DNA from: Streptomyces sp. RPT161
GTDB taxonomy: Bacteria > Actinomycetota > Actinomycetes > Streptomycetales > Streptomycetaceae
DNA length: 64,000 nt
Reading direction: 5' to 3'
Assembly (NCBI RefSeq): GCF_027533845.1
Contig: NZ_JAPZVN010000012.1
Location: 62,001 to 126,000 of the forward strand
The position numbers and the translations under genes were made by a program. Below, in pieces: positions 17,790 through 26,864 of the stretch. The notes under the pieces were generated by a model. It was not told where the DNA came from. It saw only the letters and a list, made by a program, of their open reading frames with translations, and made no database searches. The first letter of the stretch is position 1, and each line of letters starts with the position of its first letter.

Positions 17790-17813
17790 TTACCTCTGTT
17801 AGAGTCATTGTCC

Positions 17814-18632
17814 ATGACGACGGCAACCACGCGGTACTTCCGCACCCCTGATGGCATCCGGCTCGGCTACCTCGACCTCGGTGGCGCCGGGCACCCCGTC
17901 CTCGCGCTGCACGGCGCTTACGGGCGTGGGCGCTCGTTGCTCGGACTGGCCGAACACCTCGGTCCCGGATACCGGCTGATCGCGCTCGACCAGCGGGGCC
18001 ACGGCCACTCCGACCATCCGGACGACTACGGGCGGGACGGCTACGTCGCCGACGCGGCAGCGCTCGTCGAACACCTCGGGCTCGGCCCCACCGCCGTCGT
18101 CGGGCACTCGCTGGGCGGCATCACCGGATACCAACTGGCCGCGCGGCGGCCCGAGTTGGTGTCGGCCGTGGTGGTCGTCGACTTCGCCGCGGAGTACCAC
18201 AGCCAGATCGCCGACGACCGGCTGCGCGCGCTACCGACGCACTTCCCCAGCATGCGGGCGCTGCTGGACGCGCTTGCGTTCGTTGACGAGCCCCGGCACT
18301 TCACCGAGAGCGCGGTGGAGGAACCGGAAGGCTGGCGGTTCCTGTGGCGGGCGGACGAGGTGCACGCGGCCAAGGCCGCCATCCGCGGCGACTGGTGGGA
18401 TGACTTCACCGCCGTCAAGCAGCCAATGATGGTGGTGAGGGGCGACCGCAGTCCCGCCGTCCCGGCCGAGCACGCGGCGCAGATGGTGCGCCGCCGACCG
18501 GGCACAGAGGTGGTGACGATCGACGGCCACCATGACTTCTACATCACTCACACCGCGGAACTGGGCGCGGTGGTACGGGAGTTCCTGGACCGTGCGGTGC
18601 GGTTCCTCCCGGACGCCGTTCGGGGCGCGTGA
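17814..18632 (+). CDS. Alpha/beta hydrolase
   Basis: 272 residues. Typical fold: oxyanion loop ALHGAYGRG, LDQRGHGHSDHP, nucleophile elbow VVGHSLGG (S99), acid near VVRGDRSPAVP and catalytic His in IDGHHDFYI. The substrate cannot be predicted; the family includes esterases, haloperoxidase-like and ring-cleavage hydrolases. ATG 17814 starts the conserved domain at once. Its divergence from a PadR gene suggests induction by its substrate or an aromatic effector. Confidence 0.85.
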   Translation: MTTATTRYFRTPDGIRLGYLDLGGAGHPVLALHGAYGRGRSLLGLAEHLGPGYRLIALDQRGHGHSDHPDDYGRDGYVADAAALVEHLGLGPTAVVGHSLGGITGYQLAARRPELVSAVVVVDFAAEYHSQIADDRLRALPTHFPSMRALLDALAFVDEPRHFTESAVEEPEGWRFLWRADEVHAAKAAIRGDWWDDFTAVKQPMMVVRGDRSPAVPAEHAAQMVRRRPGTEVVTIDGHHDFYITHTAELGAVVREFLDRAVRFLPDAVRGA

Positions 18633-18648
18633 CCGGGTGCGGCCCCCG

Positions 18649-19395
18649 CTACGAGCGGCGGCGGGGCTTGCCGCCCTTGACGCCGCCCGAACCCCTGCGC
18701 GGGTTCTTGCCGGCCGCGGGCTTGTGCCGCGTGCCGGTGCCGGTTTCGGGGCGCTTCTTCTTCTGCGGTTCCGGGGCCGCCGGGCGGCGCCCCCGCGTGC
18801 TGTTGACCGTGCGGCCGCGGACGATCCCGATGAAGTCCTCCACCATGTCGGTGGTCGCGTCCTCGCGCCACGACAGCGCGACCCGTGACTGCGGAGCGTC
18901 CGTCACCGGGCGGTAGGTCAGGTCCTTGCGGTGGTGCAGCCGGGCGAGGGACTGCGGGACGACGAGCAGTCCCACCCCCGCCGCCACCAGCTCGACGGCG
19001 TCCGCAGTCGTCGCCGGGCGCTCGATCGCGGGCCGTCCCGGCCGGACATCCCACTCCAGGATCTCGTCCAGCGGATGGAACACGACGTCGTCGGCCAGGT
19101 CCGCGGGGGACACCTCGTCCGCCGCGGACACGATGTGGTCCTTCGGGATCACGACCACCGTCGTCTCGGTGTAGAGCGGGATGGCACTCAGGTCCGTCCG
19201 GTCGAACGGCAACCGTACGAAGCCCGCGTCGGCGTCACGGCGGCGCAGCATGTCGGGTGCCTCGGCGGCGGTCGCCTGGATGAGGTCAAGTGGGATGTCG
19301 GGCAGCCGCTCGTGCCAGATCCGGACCCACTTGCCGGGGATCACGCCCGGTACGTACGCCAGCCGGAACGAGGGGGGTACTTCCGAGCCTGTCAC
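18649..19395 (-). CDS. LysR-type effector-binding domain protein without HTH
   Basis: 248 residues. The chain begins directly in the LysR substrate-binding fold (FRLAYVPGVIPGKWVRIWHERLPDIPLDL, AGVGLLVVPQSLARLHH); no N-terminal helix-turn-helix precedes it. After residue ~195 a tail very rich in Arg, Lys, Gly and Pro follows (GRRPAAPEPQKKKRP to the end), suggesting nucleic-acid or polyanion contact. It is divergent to a DUF5997 gene with only 58 bp between, an arrangement I recall as recurrent in streptomycetes. Function unknown; it might sense a ligand for the neighbour. Confidence 0.8.
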   Translation of the reverse strand: MTGSEVPPSFRLAYVPGVIPGKWVRIWHERLPDIPLDLIQATAAEAPDMLRRRDADAGFVRLPFDRTDLSAIPLYTETTVVVIPKDHIVSAADEVSPADLADDVVFHPLDEILEWDVRPGRPAIERPATTADAVELVAAGVGLLVVPQSLARLHHRKDLTYRPVTDAPQSRVALSWREDATTDMVEDFIGIVRGRTVNSTRGRRPAAPEPQKKKRPETGTGTRHKPAAGKNPRRGSGGVKGGKPRRRS

Positions 19396-19453
19396 ATGGC
19401 CAGGTTACCGGGCGTGGTCGGAGCCGGTGCACGCGCTCGATATCCTTGGGGGC

Positions 19454-19870
19454 ATGACGTCGCGCAACAGCACCCAGACCATGAAGCCCGCCACGGCGGC
19501 GAAGAAGCTGGGTGTGTACCTCGAAGCCACCCCCGCGGAGTTCCGGGAGGGTGCCGTCTCGCGCGACGAACTCAACGCCCTGCAGGCCGACCCGCCCGAG
19601 TGGCTGCGGGAGCTGCGCCGCAACGGCCCGCACCCCCGGCCGGAGGTCGCGGCCAGGCTCGGCGTCTCCATCTCGGGCCTGGCCCGCGGTGGCATCACCG
19701 AGCCGCTCACCACGGAGCAGATCGACGCGCTGAAACGGGACCTGCCCGAGTGGCTGCGCAAGGAGCGCGCCACCCAGGCCGAGGTCCGCAAGGAAGCGGC
19801 GCGGATCAAGGACAAGCAGCAGGCGAAGGACGCGGAGCGGGGCGAACAGCCCCGGCGGCCGGGTTCCTGA
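19454..19870 (+). CDS. DUF5997-family protein
   Basis: 138 residues. MKPATAAKKLGVYLEATPAEF, two similar segments EFREGAVSRDELNALQADPPEWLRELRR and LTTEQIDALKRDLPEWLRKER (an internal duplication with the shared motif PEWLR), and a helix-turn-helix-like ARLGVSISGLARGG. C-terminal helix is charged. This matches the DUF5997 family of actinobacteria, function unknown; DNA binding is plausible. ATG follows GGGGGC by three bases. Confidence 0.8.
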   Translation: MTSRNSTQTMKPATAAKKLGVYLEATPAEFREGAVSRDELNALQADPPEWLRELRRNGPHPRPEVAARLGVSISGLARGGITEPLTTEQIDALKRDLPEWLRKERATQAEVRKEAARIKDKQQAKDAERGEQPRRPGS

Positions 19871-20074
19871 CCGCGACGGGGCGTGGTTCGTCCCGGGGCC
19901 CACGGCGCCGAAGCAGTCGTCCGCCGAGGCTCATGGCGTCCGCAGCCTGTCGGCCCGTCAACTTCCTTGCCGGGCCGCTGACTTCGGGGTTGCCCGTCGA
20001 CGGTCATGGGACGTCGTACACGGCAACCGCGCACCTCGGTCCCACCGAACACGTCGAGGAGGAAGCCCAGCCAC

Positions 20075-21997
20075 GTGGCCGCCGTATCCCACCGCCGTCC
20101 CACCGCCCCCGAGTGGCTTCGCCACCCGCTGAACGTCCCACGCGGGCCCGTTCCGTACGGTGCCGTCGTACGTGGTGCGCTCACCACCGGACCCCTGCTG
20201 GCGGTCGGAGTCGCCACCCAGCATGTCGCATGGGGTGTGCTGGCCGCGCTGGGTGCGCTGTTCGCCACGGTCAACGACCGTCCTGGTACCCGCCGTACCA
20301 GGATGGTGCGCATCGGCGTCCCTGCCTGCGCGGGCGCGCTGGGGACCCTGCTCGGTGTACTGATCGCCGTCCTGGTTCCGGCCGGGGGAGTCGCGGATGC
20401 CGTGTGGCTGGTGCCGGTGCTGGCGGTCGCGGGGTATCTGTCCGGGGCGGCCAGTGCCGTCGGCCCGATCACATCCGCCGCCAGCCTGCAGTTCCTGGTC
20501 ACGCTGCTGATCGGTGTCGGCCTGCCGCACCACGGTCCCGTGTGGCTCGGTCCCGTACTCGTCGCCGTCGGCGCGTTGTGGCAACTGCTGGTGGTCTGCG
20601 TCACCCTGCCCGAGCCGCACGCCGAGGAGCGGGAGGCCGTCGCCTCGGTGTACGACGCGCTCGGCGCCGTACTGACCGCGGCCGGTACCGGCCGCGGTCA
20701 GGTCGCACGCCGTAGGCTCACCGCCGCCTTCGACACCGCCCACGCGGCGCTGGACCACCACCGCGGCATCCGGCGCATCGGCCAGGTCTCCGCCGCCGAG
20801 CGGCGCCTGCGGGCGCAGCTGTCCGTGGCGACCACCCTGGGCGAGGCGGCCGTCACCCTGCTGTGGGAGGGCAGGCCGCTGCCCGCCGCGACCCTCGACG
20901 CCCCCGCGCGGCTGGCCCGTGCCGTACGCGAGGCGGCTCCCTGCGGGCCGATCGCCACGCCGCACGCCGACACTCCGGGCCGCCGCGCACTCCACCGGGC
21001 GCTGCTGAGCGCCGCCGAGGCGTTCGACGCACCCGCCTGGCCGGTACCGGGGCCGCGCGACCGCTCCGCGCTGCGGCGGGCGTTCGGCCCGCTCGGCCGT
21101 GAGTACGGGCTCAGGGTGGCGTTGTGCGTGGGTGCCTGCGCCGCCGTCGCCGAAGTCCTGCGGCCCGCCCAGTGGTACTGGCTGCCGGTCACCGCTGCCT
21201 TTCTGGCCAAGCCGGACCTGGGGCCGCTGTTCTCCCGCGCGGTCAGCCGGGTGCTGGGAACCGTCCTCGGTGTCGTGGTCTTCACCGTGCTGGAGGCGGT
21301 CCTGCCGGGAAGCGCCGGTGCGGTGGCCGCCGCGGCGCTGGGTGGGGCGCTGATCCCCGTCGCCGCCCGGCACTTCGCCTTCCAGACCGCCGCGCTGACC
21401 AGCATCGTGCTGGCGCTCGCCGTGGTCAGCGGCACACACGGGGCGTCGGGCACCCGGCTGGTGGACACCGTGCTCGCCTGCGCGATCGCGCTGATCGTGG
21501 GACACCTGCCGCGGATCGGCGGTCGCCGTGAGACGGTCCACGAACACTGGGCGGCGGCACTGCGCGCCGCCGAGGCGTACTTCGCACACGTCGTCGGCGC
21601 TCCGGGCGAGGAGCACGACGAACGGGCACGGTTGCGTCGAGCCGCGTACCGGGCGCTGGCCGAAGCCCGTAGGACCGTCGTGCAGGCAGCGGCCGAGCTG
21701 CCACCCGCTGGCGTGGCGAGCGCCCAGTGGGCTCCCGCGCTGGCGGCCGTCGAGCGGCTGGTCGACGCCACCACCGCCTGCGCGGTACGGCTGGAGCACG
21801 GGCGGCGTCCACTGCCCGCCGACGACACCCGCCGCCTCGCGGACGCCCTGGCCCGGCTGGCCGCGGACGCGTCGGCCCGCCGCCCCACCCGCCGGGTCGC
21901 CCTGCCCACCGCGGCCGAACTGGGCACGCGCTGCGCCAGCCTCGCGGACGTCGCGGAACAGCTGCACGTGCTGCGGAACGTGTCCGTCGCGGCGTGA
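20075..21997 (+). CDS. FUSC-family inner membrane protein
   Basis: 640 residues from GTG 20075 with GAGGAGG about ten bases upstream. Two membrane bundles (about residues 40-165 and 340-470) separated by a ~170-residue cytoplasmic region, and a C-terminal soluble helical domain. The second bundle carries the FUSC hallmark WYWLPVTAAFLAKPDLGPLFSRAVSRVLGT. Relatives (YccS/AaeB/fusaric-acid resistance) are implicated in export of aromatic acids or envelope functions. Same strand as the MFS gene 171 bp downstream. Confidence 0.87.
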   Translation: MAAVSHRRPTAPEWLRHPLNVPRGPVPYGAVVRGALTTGPLLAVGVATQHVAWGVLAALGALFATVNDRPGTRRTRMVRIGVPACAGALGTLLGVLIAVLVPAGGVADAVWLVPVLAVAGYLSGAASAVGPITSAASLQFLVTLLIGVGLPHHGPVWLGPVLVAVGALWQLLVVCVTLPEPHAEEREAVASVYDALGAVLTAAGTGRGQVARRRLTAAFDTAHAALDHHRGIRRIGQVSAAERRLRAQLSVATTLGEAAVTLLWEGRPLPAATLDAPARLARAVREAAPCGPIATPHADTPGRRALHRALLSAAEAFDAPAWPVPGPRDRSALRRAFGPLGREYGLRVALCVGACAAVAEVLRPAQWYWLPVTAAFLAKPDLGPLFSRAVSRVLGTVLGVVVFTVLEAVLPGSAGAVAAAALGGALIPVAARHFAFQTAALTSIVLALAVVSGTHGASGTRLVDTVLACAIALIVGHLPRIGGRRETVHEHWAAALRAAEAYFAHVVGAPGEEHDERARLRRAAYRALAEARRTVVQAAAELPPAGVASAQWAPALAAVERLVDATTACAVRLEHGRRPLPADDTRRLADALARLAADASARRPTRRVALPTAAELGTRCASLADVAEQLHVLRNVSVAA

Positions 21998-22168
21998 GGC
22001 CGGGCGCGTGAGCGCACGGAGAGTGTGCGCACGGACACGCGAAGCCGCTGGCGATTTGACAGCAGAAGGTACCTTTGTCCACGGACCGGCGCGCCTGCCA
22101 GGAACTGCCCTGTACCGCGCTCCCGGGGATCACCGCAACACCGTTCAGCTGAGCATAGGGACTTTTCC

Positions 22169-23638
22169 TTGCCCAAGAAGATCACCCTCGACCGCGCCGA
22201 CGGACCCGACCGCCACATAGCCCGGGGCGCTGACGCGACCGGCAACCGGACCGTTCGCGTGGGCGTCCTCGTCACCGCGCTGCTCACGGCGTGCGTCGCC
22301 TTCCAGCTCAACGCGAGCATGCTCAGCCCCGCGCTCAGGAGCATCCAGAGCAGTCTGCACGCCACCGCCGCCGAGGTCGGGCTCACCCAGACCGCGTTCT
22401 TCACCTCGGCCGCGCTGTTCTCGCTGTTCCTGCCGCGGCTCGGTGATGTGATCGGCCGCCGCAAGGTGCTGGTCGGGATGCTGGCGCTGATGGCGGTCGG
22501 ATGTGTTGTGGCGGCGCTGGCGACGAGCGTCCCGATGCTGTTCGCCGGCCGGATCCTGCAAGGCGCGTCCGGGCCCGCGGTGCCGCTGTGCCTGATCATG
22601 CTGCGGGTCGAGGTCACCGAGCCGAAGCGGTACGGCACCCTGCTCGGTGTGCTCACCGCGGTCAACGGAGGTGTCGCCGGTGTCGACTCCCTCGCTGGTG
22701 GGTTCCTCGCGGACAAGCACGGCTTCCAGGCGGTCTTCTGGGCGATGGCCGCGGTGGCGGCGATCGCCACCGTCATGGCGGCCACCATGACGCCGGAGAG
22801 CAAGGTCGCCAACGCGAAGCGGATGGACTGGCCGGGCGTCGGCCTGCTGGTGGTGTCCGTCGGCTCGCTGCTCATCGCGCTGAACGAGGCCGGAAAGCTG
22901 GCGGCGGCCAACTGGTCCCTCGTCGCCGGGCTCACGGTCATCGCCGCGATCTCCTTCGGCCTGTTCTGGCGGACCGAGGCGCGCGGTTCGCACCCGCTGG
23001 TCGCCACCCGGCACCTGAAGGTGCGTTCCACCTGGGCGATCCTGCTGACCACCGTGCTCACCATGACCGGTGTGTTCGCCGTCATGAACGGGCTGATCCC
23101 CGCCTTCGCGCAGGACGCGAAGGCAGGTCTCGGTATGACCGCCGAGCAGTCGGCGTGGTGGACGCTCACCCCGTACGCGCTGGCCGGTCTGGCCATGGGA
23201 CCGCTCGCCGGTCGGCTCGCCGCGACCTTCGGCTACGGGCGGGTACTGCGGCTGGGCCTGGTCGGCGCCGTGGCGTCGATCGTCCTGATGATCGTCACGC
23301 TCCCCGCCCACTCGCACGTGATGCTGCTGGCGGGCTCGCTGCTGGTGGGCATCACCTACGCCGGTGTGGCCAACATCGTGCTCAACGGACTCGGCATCGT
23401 GCTCTCCCCGAGCGAGAACCCCGGCTTCCTGCCCGGCCTCAACGCGGGCGCGTTCAACCTCGGCGCGGGCCTCAGCTTCGCGGTGCTGTACGCGGTGAAC
23501 ACGGCCGTCATGCCCAGTGACCCGACATCGTCCGCCGGTTACACCGCCAGCATGATCGCCGGCGTCGTCATCCTCGCCGCGGCCATCGCCACGTCGTTCC
23601 TGATCCCGAAGCCGACCGCCGCGGAGGCGGACAGCTGA
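22169..23638 (+). CDS. MFS drug/metabolite transporter
   Basis: About 489 residues from a TTG at 22169 (LPKKITLDRADG), preceded by AGGGA; the frame is open further upstream but without coding character. About 14 hydrophobic segments; motif A between segments 2 and 3 reads LPRLGDVIGRRKVLVGM, and GRILQGASGPAVPLCLIML is the motif B/C region of the DHA2 group. These proton-driven pumps export drugs or secondary metabolites. A strong terminator follows. Possibly co-transcribed with the FUSC gene. Confidence 0.87.
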   Translation: MPKKITLDRADGPDRHIARGADATGNRTVRVGVLVTALLTACVAFQLNASMLSPALRSIQSSLHATAAEVGLTQTAFFTSAALFSLFLPRLGDVIGRRKVLVGMLALMAVGCVVAALATSVPMLFAGRILQGASGPAVPLCLIMLRVEVTEPKRYGTLLGVLTAVNGGVAGVDSLAGGFLADKHGFQAVFWAMAAVAAIATVMAATMTPESKVANAKRMDWPGVGLLVVSVGSLLIALNEAGKLAAANWSLVAGLTVIAAISFGLFWRTEARGSHPLVATRHLKVRSTWAILLTTVLTMTGVFAVMNGLIPAFAQDAKAGLGMTAEQSAWWTLTPYALAGLAMGPLAGRLAATFGYGRVLRLGLVGAVASIVLMIVTLPAHSHVMLLAGSLLVGITYAGVANIVLNGLGIVLSPSENPGFLPGLNAGAFNLGAGLSFAVLYAVNTAVMPSDPTSSAGYTASMIAGVVILAAAIATSFLIPKPTAAEADS

Positions 23639-23658
23639 GGGACGTAGCACCCGAGCGA

Positions 23659-23690
23659 GCAGGGCCCCGGTCTGATGACCGGGGCCCTGC
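23659..23690. terminator. Strong hairpin after the MFS gene
   Basis: Perfect 14-base stem: GCAGGGCCCCGGTC (23659-23672) and GACCGGGGCCCTGC (23677-23690) with a TGAT loop, 20 bases after the stop codon. Confidence 0.9.
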
Positions 23691-24031
23691 CGCGTGTTCC
23701 AGGGGGAGTTGGAGGCCCGAAGGCAACCAGAGCCTCAAGGCGGTCAGTTGACGGCGTGGTCCGCGTGATGGAACGCGAGGCCGACGGCTGACGGGATGCG
23801 GTGTCACGGCGTGACTTCCTGGCCGAACTCGCCGAGTTCTTCGCTCGTCGGCTTCCCCCGCAGAAGCGGCGCTGGTACCGCCCCTTCTCCTGACCGGCGA
23901 AGAGGCGAAGGCGCGGCGCCGCCGCTTCCCCAACGTGTCGTCCCGACAGGCGACGCCGGACTGATCGTCGGGCACGCGACAGCCGCGCTGGCCGGAGGGG
24001 TTTCGTGGTGGCCAGCGCCGCTGTCGTCGGG
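23691..24031. other. Intergenic region with at most a tiny frame
   Basis: Between the MFS terminator and the end of the repeat-protein gene. It contains one 30-residue frame (listed separately) and otherwise nothing I recognise; it could hold decayed sequence. Confidence 0.4.
23801..23893 (+). CDS. Possible 30-residue peptide or gene remnant
   Basis: GTG 23801 to TGA 23893 gives a basic amphipathic peptide with SRRDFLAELAEFFARRLPP followed by QKRRWYRPFS. The amino-acid texture looks like a genuine protein end (amphipathic helix plus basic/aromatic tail), but only a poor ribosome binding site is present and an in-frame stop lies just upstream. It may be the surviving 3' end of a lost gene. 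Confidence 0.25.
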   Translation: MSRRDFLAELAEFFARRLPPQKRRWYRPFS

Positions 24032-24814
24032 TCACTGGTTCTTCAACGTCTCCGCCATGTACGGTGCGCAGGCAGGCGTCTGAAGGCCGTCGGCCGACAC
24101 CCACCAACCGTTCGGGACGGGGGAGTTGGCACAGGTGGTGATGCCGTTGTAGGGCAGGTTCAGCCGCCCACCGAGGTACATGCCGCAGCTGTTGACCTGG
24201 CTGTTGGCGGTGATGACATAGCCGGGTGGTACCGGCGAGTTGCCGCAGAAGGCGATGCCGTCGTAGACGGTGTTGATCCGTTCGCCCTGGTAGATTCCGC
24301 AACCGCTGTTCTGGAAGTTCGCGGTGATCACATAGCCCGAGGGAATGGGGCTGTTGCCGCACATCTGGATCCCGTTGTAGGCGGCGTTGATCGTCTCGCC
24401 GTACCACTGGGCGCAGGTGCCGTCCGGGCCTTCGTTGGTGATCACATAACCGTTGGGGATGGACCCGTTGTAGTTGCCGCACATGCGGATGCCGTTGCGG
24501 ACCGTGTTGAGCCGCCCGGTCTGGTAGGGCCCGCAACTGTTGGTGGTGTACAGCGAGGTGAAGACATAGCCGGTCGGGACCGGCGAGTTGCCGCAGACCT
24601 GGATCCCGTCGTACGGCGGTTGGACCGTCTCGGTGAGGTAGCCGCCGGTACAACTGGCCGTCAGCGTCTCGGAAGTGATGACCTGCCCCGGCGGCACCGG
24701 TCTGTCACCGCAGACCGTGGCCGCCTGTGCGCCGCCCGCGCAGAACACCACGCCACCGGCGACCAGTGCCAGCGCCGACAGCAGGCGGGCCAGCCACATG
24801 CCCATTGACTTCAT
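24032..24814 (-). CDS. Secreted protein made of six Cys-paired repeats
   Basis: 260 residues. A signal peptide (MWLARLLSALALVAGGVVFCAGGAQA) is followed by six repeats of about 38-40 residues with consensus GIxxCGNSPVPxGYVITxxxxxxxCGxYxGxRxNxVY. Each repeat has two Cys, so one disulfide per repeat is likely. The first repeat is less exact and the last ends in GWWVSADGLQTPACAPY. No family was recognised. ATG 24814 has AAGGGGGAGC just upstream. It follows the sensor kinase/response regulator genes on the same strand with a 94 bp gap and may be their target or share their transcript. Confidence 0.8.
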   Translation of the reverse strand: MKSMGMWLARLLSALALVAGGVVFCAGGAQAATVCGDRPVPPGQVITSETLTASCTGGYLTETVQPPYDGIQVCGNSPVPTGYVFTSLYTTNSCGPYQTGRLNTVRNGIRMCGNYNGSIPNGYVITNEGPDGTCAQWYGETINAAYNGIQMCGNSPIPSGYVITANFQNSGCGIYQGERINTVYDGIAFCGNSPVPPGYVITANSQVNSCGMYLGGRLNLPYNGITTCANSPVPNGWWVSADGLQTPACAPYMAETLKNQ

Positions 24815-24908
24815 GTGCTCCCCCTTTCTCGGACGTACGAGTGCCGCCGAACGACGCTAGCGGGGGCAGGCCGCCTGGCGGCGCCACCAGTTCGGGGGGC
24901 TTGCGCGG

Positions 24909-25547
24909 TCAGCAACCGTCCAGTCCGTCCTCGCGCACCCGCCGCGCCAGGTCGGTCTTGGTGTACGTGGGCCGACCCGCCTGCTGGTACTTGGCCTTGA
25001 CCCGGTCCAGGTAGTCCTTCGCCGTGTTCACGGTGATACCGGCGCGCCGCGCCGCCGACTTGAGCGTCATGCCCGAGGCGTAGTCGAGCAGGACCTGGAG
25101 TTCCCTGGGCGAAAGCCGGGGCCGGGCCGGGTCGTCGTCGTGCGCGCAGGCGAAGGCCATTTCGGGGGAGTGCGCGGTACCGCCCGCCGCGATCTCCTCG
25201 ATCGCCGCGACCAGCGTCGGCAGGTCGTTGTCCTTGGTCAGATAGCCGTCGGCGCCCGCCGCGACGGCGGACACGATCCGGGAGCGGTCCGGCACCGTAC
25301 TGATCACCAACACCCGGCTTCCGGCCGCCCGCAGTCGGCGGATGTTCTGCGCCGGTACCGAGCCGTCCCGTAGCACCAGGTCGAGCAGCACAACGTCCAC
25401 GGCCCCGCATGTGGTCGCCAGGAACTCGGCCACCGTGGCGGTCGAAGCCACCAGCCGCAGCCCCGGCACGTCGCGCAGCCAGGACCGCATGCCGTCGAGC
25501 AGCATGCGGTCGTCGTCCACCACACCGACCGTGATCACTCGGGCCAC
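24909..25547 (-). CDS. NarL/FixJ-type response regulator
   Basis: 212 residues. Receiver: acidic pocket VVDDDR, phospho-acceptor D56 in VDVVLLDLVL, conserved Thr/Lys at VLVIST and GYLTKD. LuxR-type HTH about 142-205: LSPRELQVLLDYASGMTLKSAARRAGI, NTAKDYLDRVKAKYQ; this recognition helix is slightly unlike the canonical NarL sequence. The start overlaps the end of the sensor kinase gene by 13 bases, so the pair is co-translated. Confidence 0.9.
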   Translation of the reverse strand: MARVITVGVVDDDRMLLDGMRSWLRDVPGLRLVASTATVAEFLATTCGAVDVVLLDLVLRDGSVPAQNIRRLRAAGSRVLVISTVPDRSRIVSAVAAGADGYLTKDNDLPTLVAAIEEIAAGGTAHSPEMAFACAHDDDPARPRLSPRELQVLLDYASGMTLKSAARRAGITVNTAKDYLDRVKAKYQQAGRPTYTKTDLARRVREDGLDGC

Positions 25548-26656
25548 CGCAGTTCCACGACGGCGCCCTCGCCGGGACGGCTGTCCACCACCGCCCGGCC
25601 GCCGACCTCGGCCAGCCGGGCGTGCACCGAGCGGCGCAGGCCGAGCCCCCGGGTCACCCGGTCGGGCACGAACCCGCGGCCCCGGTCCACGACCGTGACC
25701 ACCAGCCGGTCGCCGACCCCGGTGGCGGTCAGATAGGCGCGTCCGGTGCCCGCGTGTATTCGGACGTTGTTGAGCGCCTCGGTGACGGCGTCGGCGACGG
25801 CCGCGGCGACCTCGGCGGGCGCCTCGGGCAGGTTGTGGTACTGCGTGATGACGCGCAGGCCGAGGCTCTCGGCGGAGCGGACGGCGCGCTCAAGGGCCGC
25901 GCCGAGCTCCGGGCGGTACTCCTCGTCGGCTGTGCGCTGGATCAGGCGGCGCAGATACGCGGCTTCGCGCCCACAACGCTCCCTGACCTGCGGGGAGTTG
26001 GCGTCCACACCACCGGCGATAGCGGTCAGCGTGGCCAGCACGGTGTCGTGCAGCGCCCGGTAGTGGTCGATGCGCTCGGCGTACCGGGCCTTCTGCGCCT
26101 CGGCGGCGAGCGCCCGGGCGCTGGCGGCGTCCAGCAGTCGGCCCTGGCGGTTGAGATACCACCAGAACACCCAGGCCATGATCGCCGACGAGGCGAGCGA
26201 GATGAGATGGCCGTCGAGGGCCACGGCGCTCGCACCGACCGTCCGGCACACCGCGACATGAGTCGCCGTCAGGACCACCACGGCTCCGGCCAACGCGATC
26301 CGCCCGAAGGCGACCGCCGCCGCCGATGCCGCCGACGTACCCAGCAACATCACCCACCCGTCCGCCGCGGGCACCAGCGGTCCACCCCACTCCAAGGCCA
26401 CGAAGGGCAGCACGCACCCGCTGACCACGACATCCGCCCACACCGCCCAACCGGAGAACACCCCCCGAGCCAGCGCCCCACCCCACACCCACACACTGCA
26501 CCCCACCGCCGCCAACAACACCAACCACGCCACCGGTAGCCCAGGTCGATGCTGGACGACGGCGAACAGGCCGATCACCAGATGGCTCGCCCGATAGAGC
26601 ATCGTGGCCAGGATCATGAACGATCTCGCCCGTTGCAGGCCCGAGCCCACGTTCAC
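25535..26656 (-). CDS. Membrane sensor histidine kinase (HisKA_3/NarX-like)
   Basis: 373 residues from GTG 26654-26656, with AAGGGGGAAGC upstream; the longer frame has no ribosome binding site. Six or so transmembrane helices fill residues 18-168, with little extracytoplasmic sequence, so it probably senses membrane state or a lipophilic signal. Dimerisation helix with H203 in HYRALHDTVLATLTA, and the ATP-binding domain with N-box DAVTEALNNVRIHAG and VVDRGRGF, GLGLRRS. It phosphorylates the coupled response regulator. Confidence 0.87.
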   Translation of the reverse strand: MNVGSGLQRARSFMILATMLYRASHLVIGLFAVVQHRPGLPVAWLVLLAAVGCSVWVWGGALARGVFSGWAVWADVVVSGCVLPFVALEWGGPLVPAADGWVMLLGTSAASAAAVAFGRIALAGAVVVLTATHVAVCRTVGASAVALDGHLISLASSAIMAWVFWWYLNRQGRLLDAASARALAAEAQKARYAERIDHYRALHDTVLATLTAIAGGVDANSPQVRERCGREAAYLRRLIQRTADEEYRPELGAALERAVRSAESLGLRVITQYHNLPEAPAEVAAAVADAVTEALNNVRIHAGTGRAYLTATGVGDRLVVTVVDRGRGFVPDRVTRGLGLRRSVHARLAEVGGRAVVDSRPGEGAVVELRWPE

Positions 26657-26821
26657 TGCGCTTCCCCCTTGTACGGCTCGTAAGGAGCGGCTTCCCCCAA
26701 TCCGTAGCGTCGGCCTCGACGTTGCGGAACTCCCCGCGGACTGCCGCTTCAGGCCCGTCGGCGTCGGGCCCGCCGGTCCTGATGTTGACCATGAAGCCGA
26801 TCCGACGGTTGTACGGCTGCG

Positions 26822-26852
26822 GGGACGGAGCCGTGGAGCAGGGCTCCGTCCC
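26822..26852. terminator. Perfect hairpin GGGACGGAGCC/GGCTCCGTCCC
   Basis: Eleven-base arms at 26822-26832 and 26842-26852 with a 9-base loop, in the divergent region between the sensor kinase and the monooxygenase. Position upstream of both genes means it is either an insulating terminator or a regulatory hairpin. Confidence 0.45.
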
Positions 26853-26864
26853 GCCATCCTTACG

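Noticed and set aside
20698-23196. About 830-residue minus-strand frame opposite FUSC and MFS genes
   Set aside because: Ser/Arg/Ala low-complexity translation typical of antisense frames; both plus-strand genes are unambiguous.
23796-24083. 95-residue plus-strand frame antisense to the repeat-protein end
   Set aside because: Low-complexity, no start signals; the repeat protein is convincingly coded on the other strand.
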